DNA of 64,000 nucleotides, from positions 248,001 through 312,000 of the forward strand of contig NZ_JBBPFS010000003.1 of NCBI RefSeq assembly GCF_038069765.1. The letters are read 5' to 3'. This document shows positions 62,920 through 64,000 of this stretch, piece by piece. The position numbers and the translations under genes were made by a program. Position 1 is the first letter of the stretch. Each line of letters opens with the position of its first letter. The stretch comes from Arthrobacter_B sp038069765 (lineage in GTDB: Bacteria > Actinomycetota > Actinomycetes > Actinomycetales > Micrococcaceae). The notes beneath the pieces are model-generated. The model was not told the origin of the DNA. It saw nothing but the letters and a program-made list of their open reading frames with translations, and searched no databases.

Positions 62920-64000
62920 CCGCCACCGCCGCGCGTGCTTCCGAGCCGCTGCTGCTGACCCAGAAACGCATCTGGATCATTTTCTCCGCACTGATCGCAG
63001 GCATGCTGCTCGCCAGCCTGGACCAGACCATCGTGTCCACCGCCATGCCCACCATCGTGGGCGAGCTCGGCGGCGTCGAGCACCAGACCTGGATTACCAC
63101 CGCCTACCTGCTGGCCACCACGATCGTGATGCCCATCTACGGCAAGTTCGGTGACGTCCTGGGCCGCCGGAACCTGTTTCTGTTTGCCCTTGCCCTGTTC
63201 ACCGCGGCCTCGGTCGGCTGTGCCTTTGCCACCGACTTCTGGGGCTTTGTCATCTTCCGCGCCATCCAGGGTCTGGGCGGCGGCGGTCTGATGATCCTGT
63301 CGCAGGCCATCATCGCGGACATCGTGCCGGCCAACCAGCGCGGCAAGTACCTCGGCCCGCTCGGCGGCATCTTCGGCCTTTCCGCCGTTGCCGGACCGCT
63401 GCTCGGCGGGTTCTTCGTGGACCACATGACCTGGCAGTGGGCGTTCTACATCAACATCCCGATCGGCATCATTGCGTTCCTGATCGCTTTCTTCACCCTG
63501 ACCCTGCCGAGCAAGAAGGCCACCAAGCGCATCGACATCGGCGGCGTCGTGCTGCTGTCCATCGCCACCACCTGCCTGATCTTCTTCACCGACTTCGGCG
63601 GCCGCGACGACCACGGGTGGACCGACCCGATGACGCTGCTCTTCGGTGCCGGCATGCTCGTTGCCGCAGTCCTCTTCGTCATGGTGGAAAACCGGGTGGC
63701 AGACCCGATTATCCCGATGAGCCTCTTCAGGAACCCCATCTTCGTCAACAGCACGGCCATCGGTTTCACGCTCGGTATGGGCATGTTCGCCGCGCTGGCC
63801 TTCGTGCCGACGTTCCTGCAGATGTCCACCGGCACTTCCGCCGCCGTGTCCGGCCTTCTGATGCTGCCCATGATGGTGGGCATGATGGGCACCTCGATCT
63901 ACTCGGGCCTGGCCATCACGAAGCACGGCACCTACAGGAAGTACCCGATCATGGGTGCCTCCCTGGTCATCCTTGCCATGCTGTGGATGACCAGCCTCTC
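62916..64000 (+). CDS. MFS drug efflux transporter, DHA2 (EmrB/QacA) type, 3' end outside window
   Basis: The visible 361 residues have the 14-helix MFS start: LASLDQTIVSTAMPTI in helix 1, FGDVLGRR after helix 2, and the motif C-like GPLLGGFFVD. Ten or so membrane helices are present before the right edge. DHA2 proteins export hydrophobic drugs and cations in exchange for protons. ATG 62916 overlaps the TetR stop, with AAGGA 7 nt upstream. The C-terminal helices are missing from this window. Confidence 0.93.
   Translation, partial: MTATAARASEPLLLTQKRIWIIFSALIAGMLLASLDQTIVSTAMPTIVGELGGVEHQTWITTAYLLATTIVMPIYGKFGDVLGRRNLFLFALALFTAASVGCAFATDFWGFVIFRAIQGLGGGGLMILSQAIIADIVPANQRGKYLGPLGGIFGLSAVAGPLLGGFFVDHMTWQWAFYINIPIGIIAFLIAFFTLTLPSKKATKRIDIGGVVLLSIATTCLIFFTDFGGRDDHGWTDPMTLLFGAGMLVAAVLFVMVENRVADPIIPMSLFRNPIFVNSTAIGFTLGMGMFAALAFVPTFLQMSTGTSAAVSGLLMLPMMVGMMGTSIYSGLAITKHGTYRKYPIMGASLVILAMLWMTSL

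Overview
The window is high-GC actinobacterial DNA. Its gene content and order (WhiB2, an Rpf-type resuscitation factor beside tatD, rsmA and ispE, DUF3499, DUF5719, TIGR03089, GlpX-DUF4245-fumarase) point to Micrococcaceae, most likely Arthrobacter or a close relative. That placement is inferred from recognised families and synteny, not from a database search. No rRNA, insertion sequence, prophage or CRISPR array was seen. One tRNA (Gln, UUG) is present.

Layout. 1-8141: three consecutive minus-strand LuxR-type ATPase regulators (LAL family); the last one transcribed runs off the left edge. 8677-12852: minus-strand housekeeping block tRNA-Gln, glmU, prs, rplY (bL25/CTC), pth. 13049-14305: a plus-strand TetR-NUDIX fusion, followed by a very long palindrome. 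14585-22449: minus-strand tatD, rpfB, rsmA, ispE and an ABC-F ATPase, with a plus-strand XRE-TPR regulator between rpfB and rsmA. 22582-27606: plus-strand moxR, DUF58, transglutaminase operon. 27718-32090: aldehyde dehydrogenase, then rsmI and the protein mannosyltransferase diverging from each other. 32133-37778: acyl-CoA synthetase, a DUF1461-like membrane protein, a SpoIIM-like protein and an RDD protein. 37808-41996: L,D-transpeptidase, ahcY, Trm112-like protein, DUF3499 and a metallopeptidase-family protein. 42018-49422: DUF5719, a giant GT2 glycosyltransferase, whiB2, TIGR03089 and gtrA. 49609-54884: plus-strand purK, purE, LCP ligase, manA and an acetyltransferase. 54912-58009: FemAB-like transferase, TspO-like protein and an AlkC-like repair protein. 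58074-62107: glpX, DUF4245, beta-carbonic anhydrase and fumC. 62233-64000: TetR plus an MFS multidrug efflux pump that is cut by the right edge.

How the genes fit together. Much of the window serves cell-envelope growth: UDP-GlcNAc synthesis (glmU), peptidoglycan remodelling (rpfB, L,D-transpeptidase, FemAB), surface polymers (GT2, LCP, GtrA, manA, Pmt), and the septation-linked regulator whiB2. The rest is core metabolism: PRPP, purines, isoprenoids, the methyl cycle, gluconeogenesis and the TCA cycle.

Most notable observations: (1) the TetR-NUDIX fusion, which looks like a metabolite-sensing repressor; (2) a GT2 gene whose conserved N-terminus has no ATG, GTG or TTG in frame and seems to start at ATT within TAATT, overlapping the whiB2 stop; (3) a perfect 16-bp palindrome overlapping a near-consensus whiB2 promoter; (4) about a dozen start codons preceded at 5-8 nt by a TANNNT -10 box, suggesting leaderless mRNAs; (5) a 26-bp inverted repeat (one mismatch, 8-nt loop) between convergent genes. 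I found no clear undescribed multi-gene system; the LAL trio and the fusion regulator are the best candidates.
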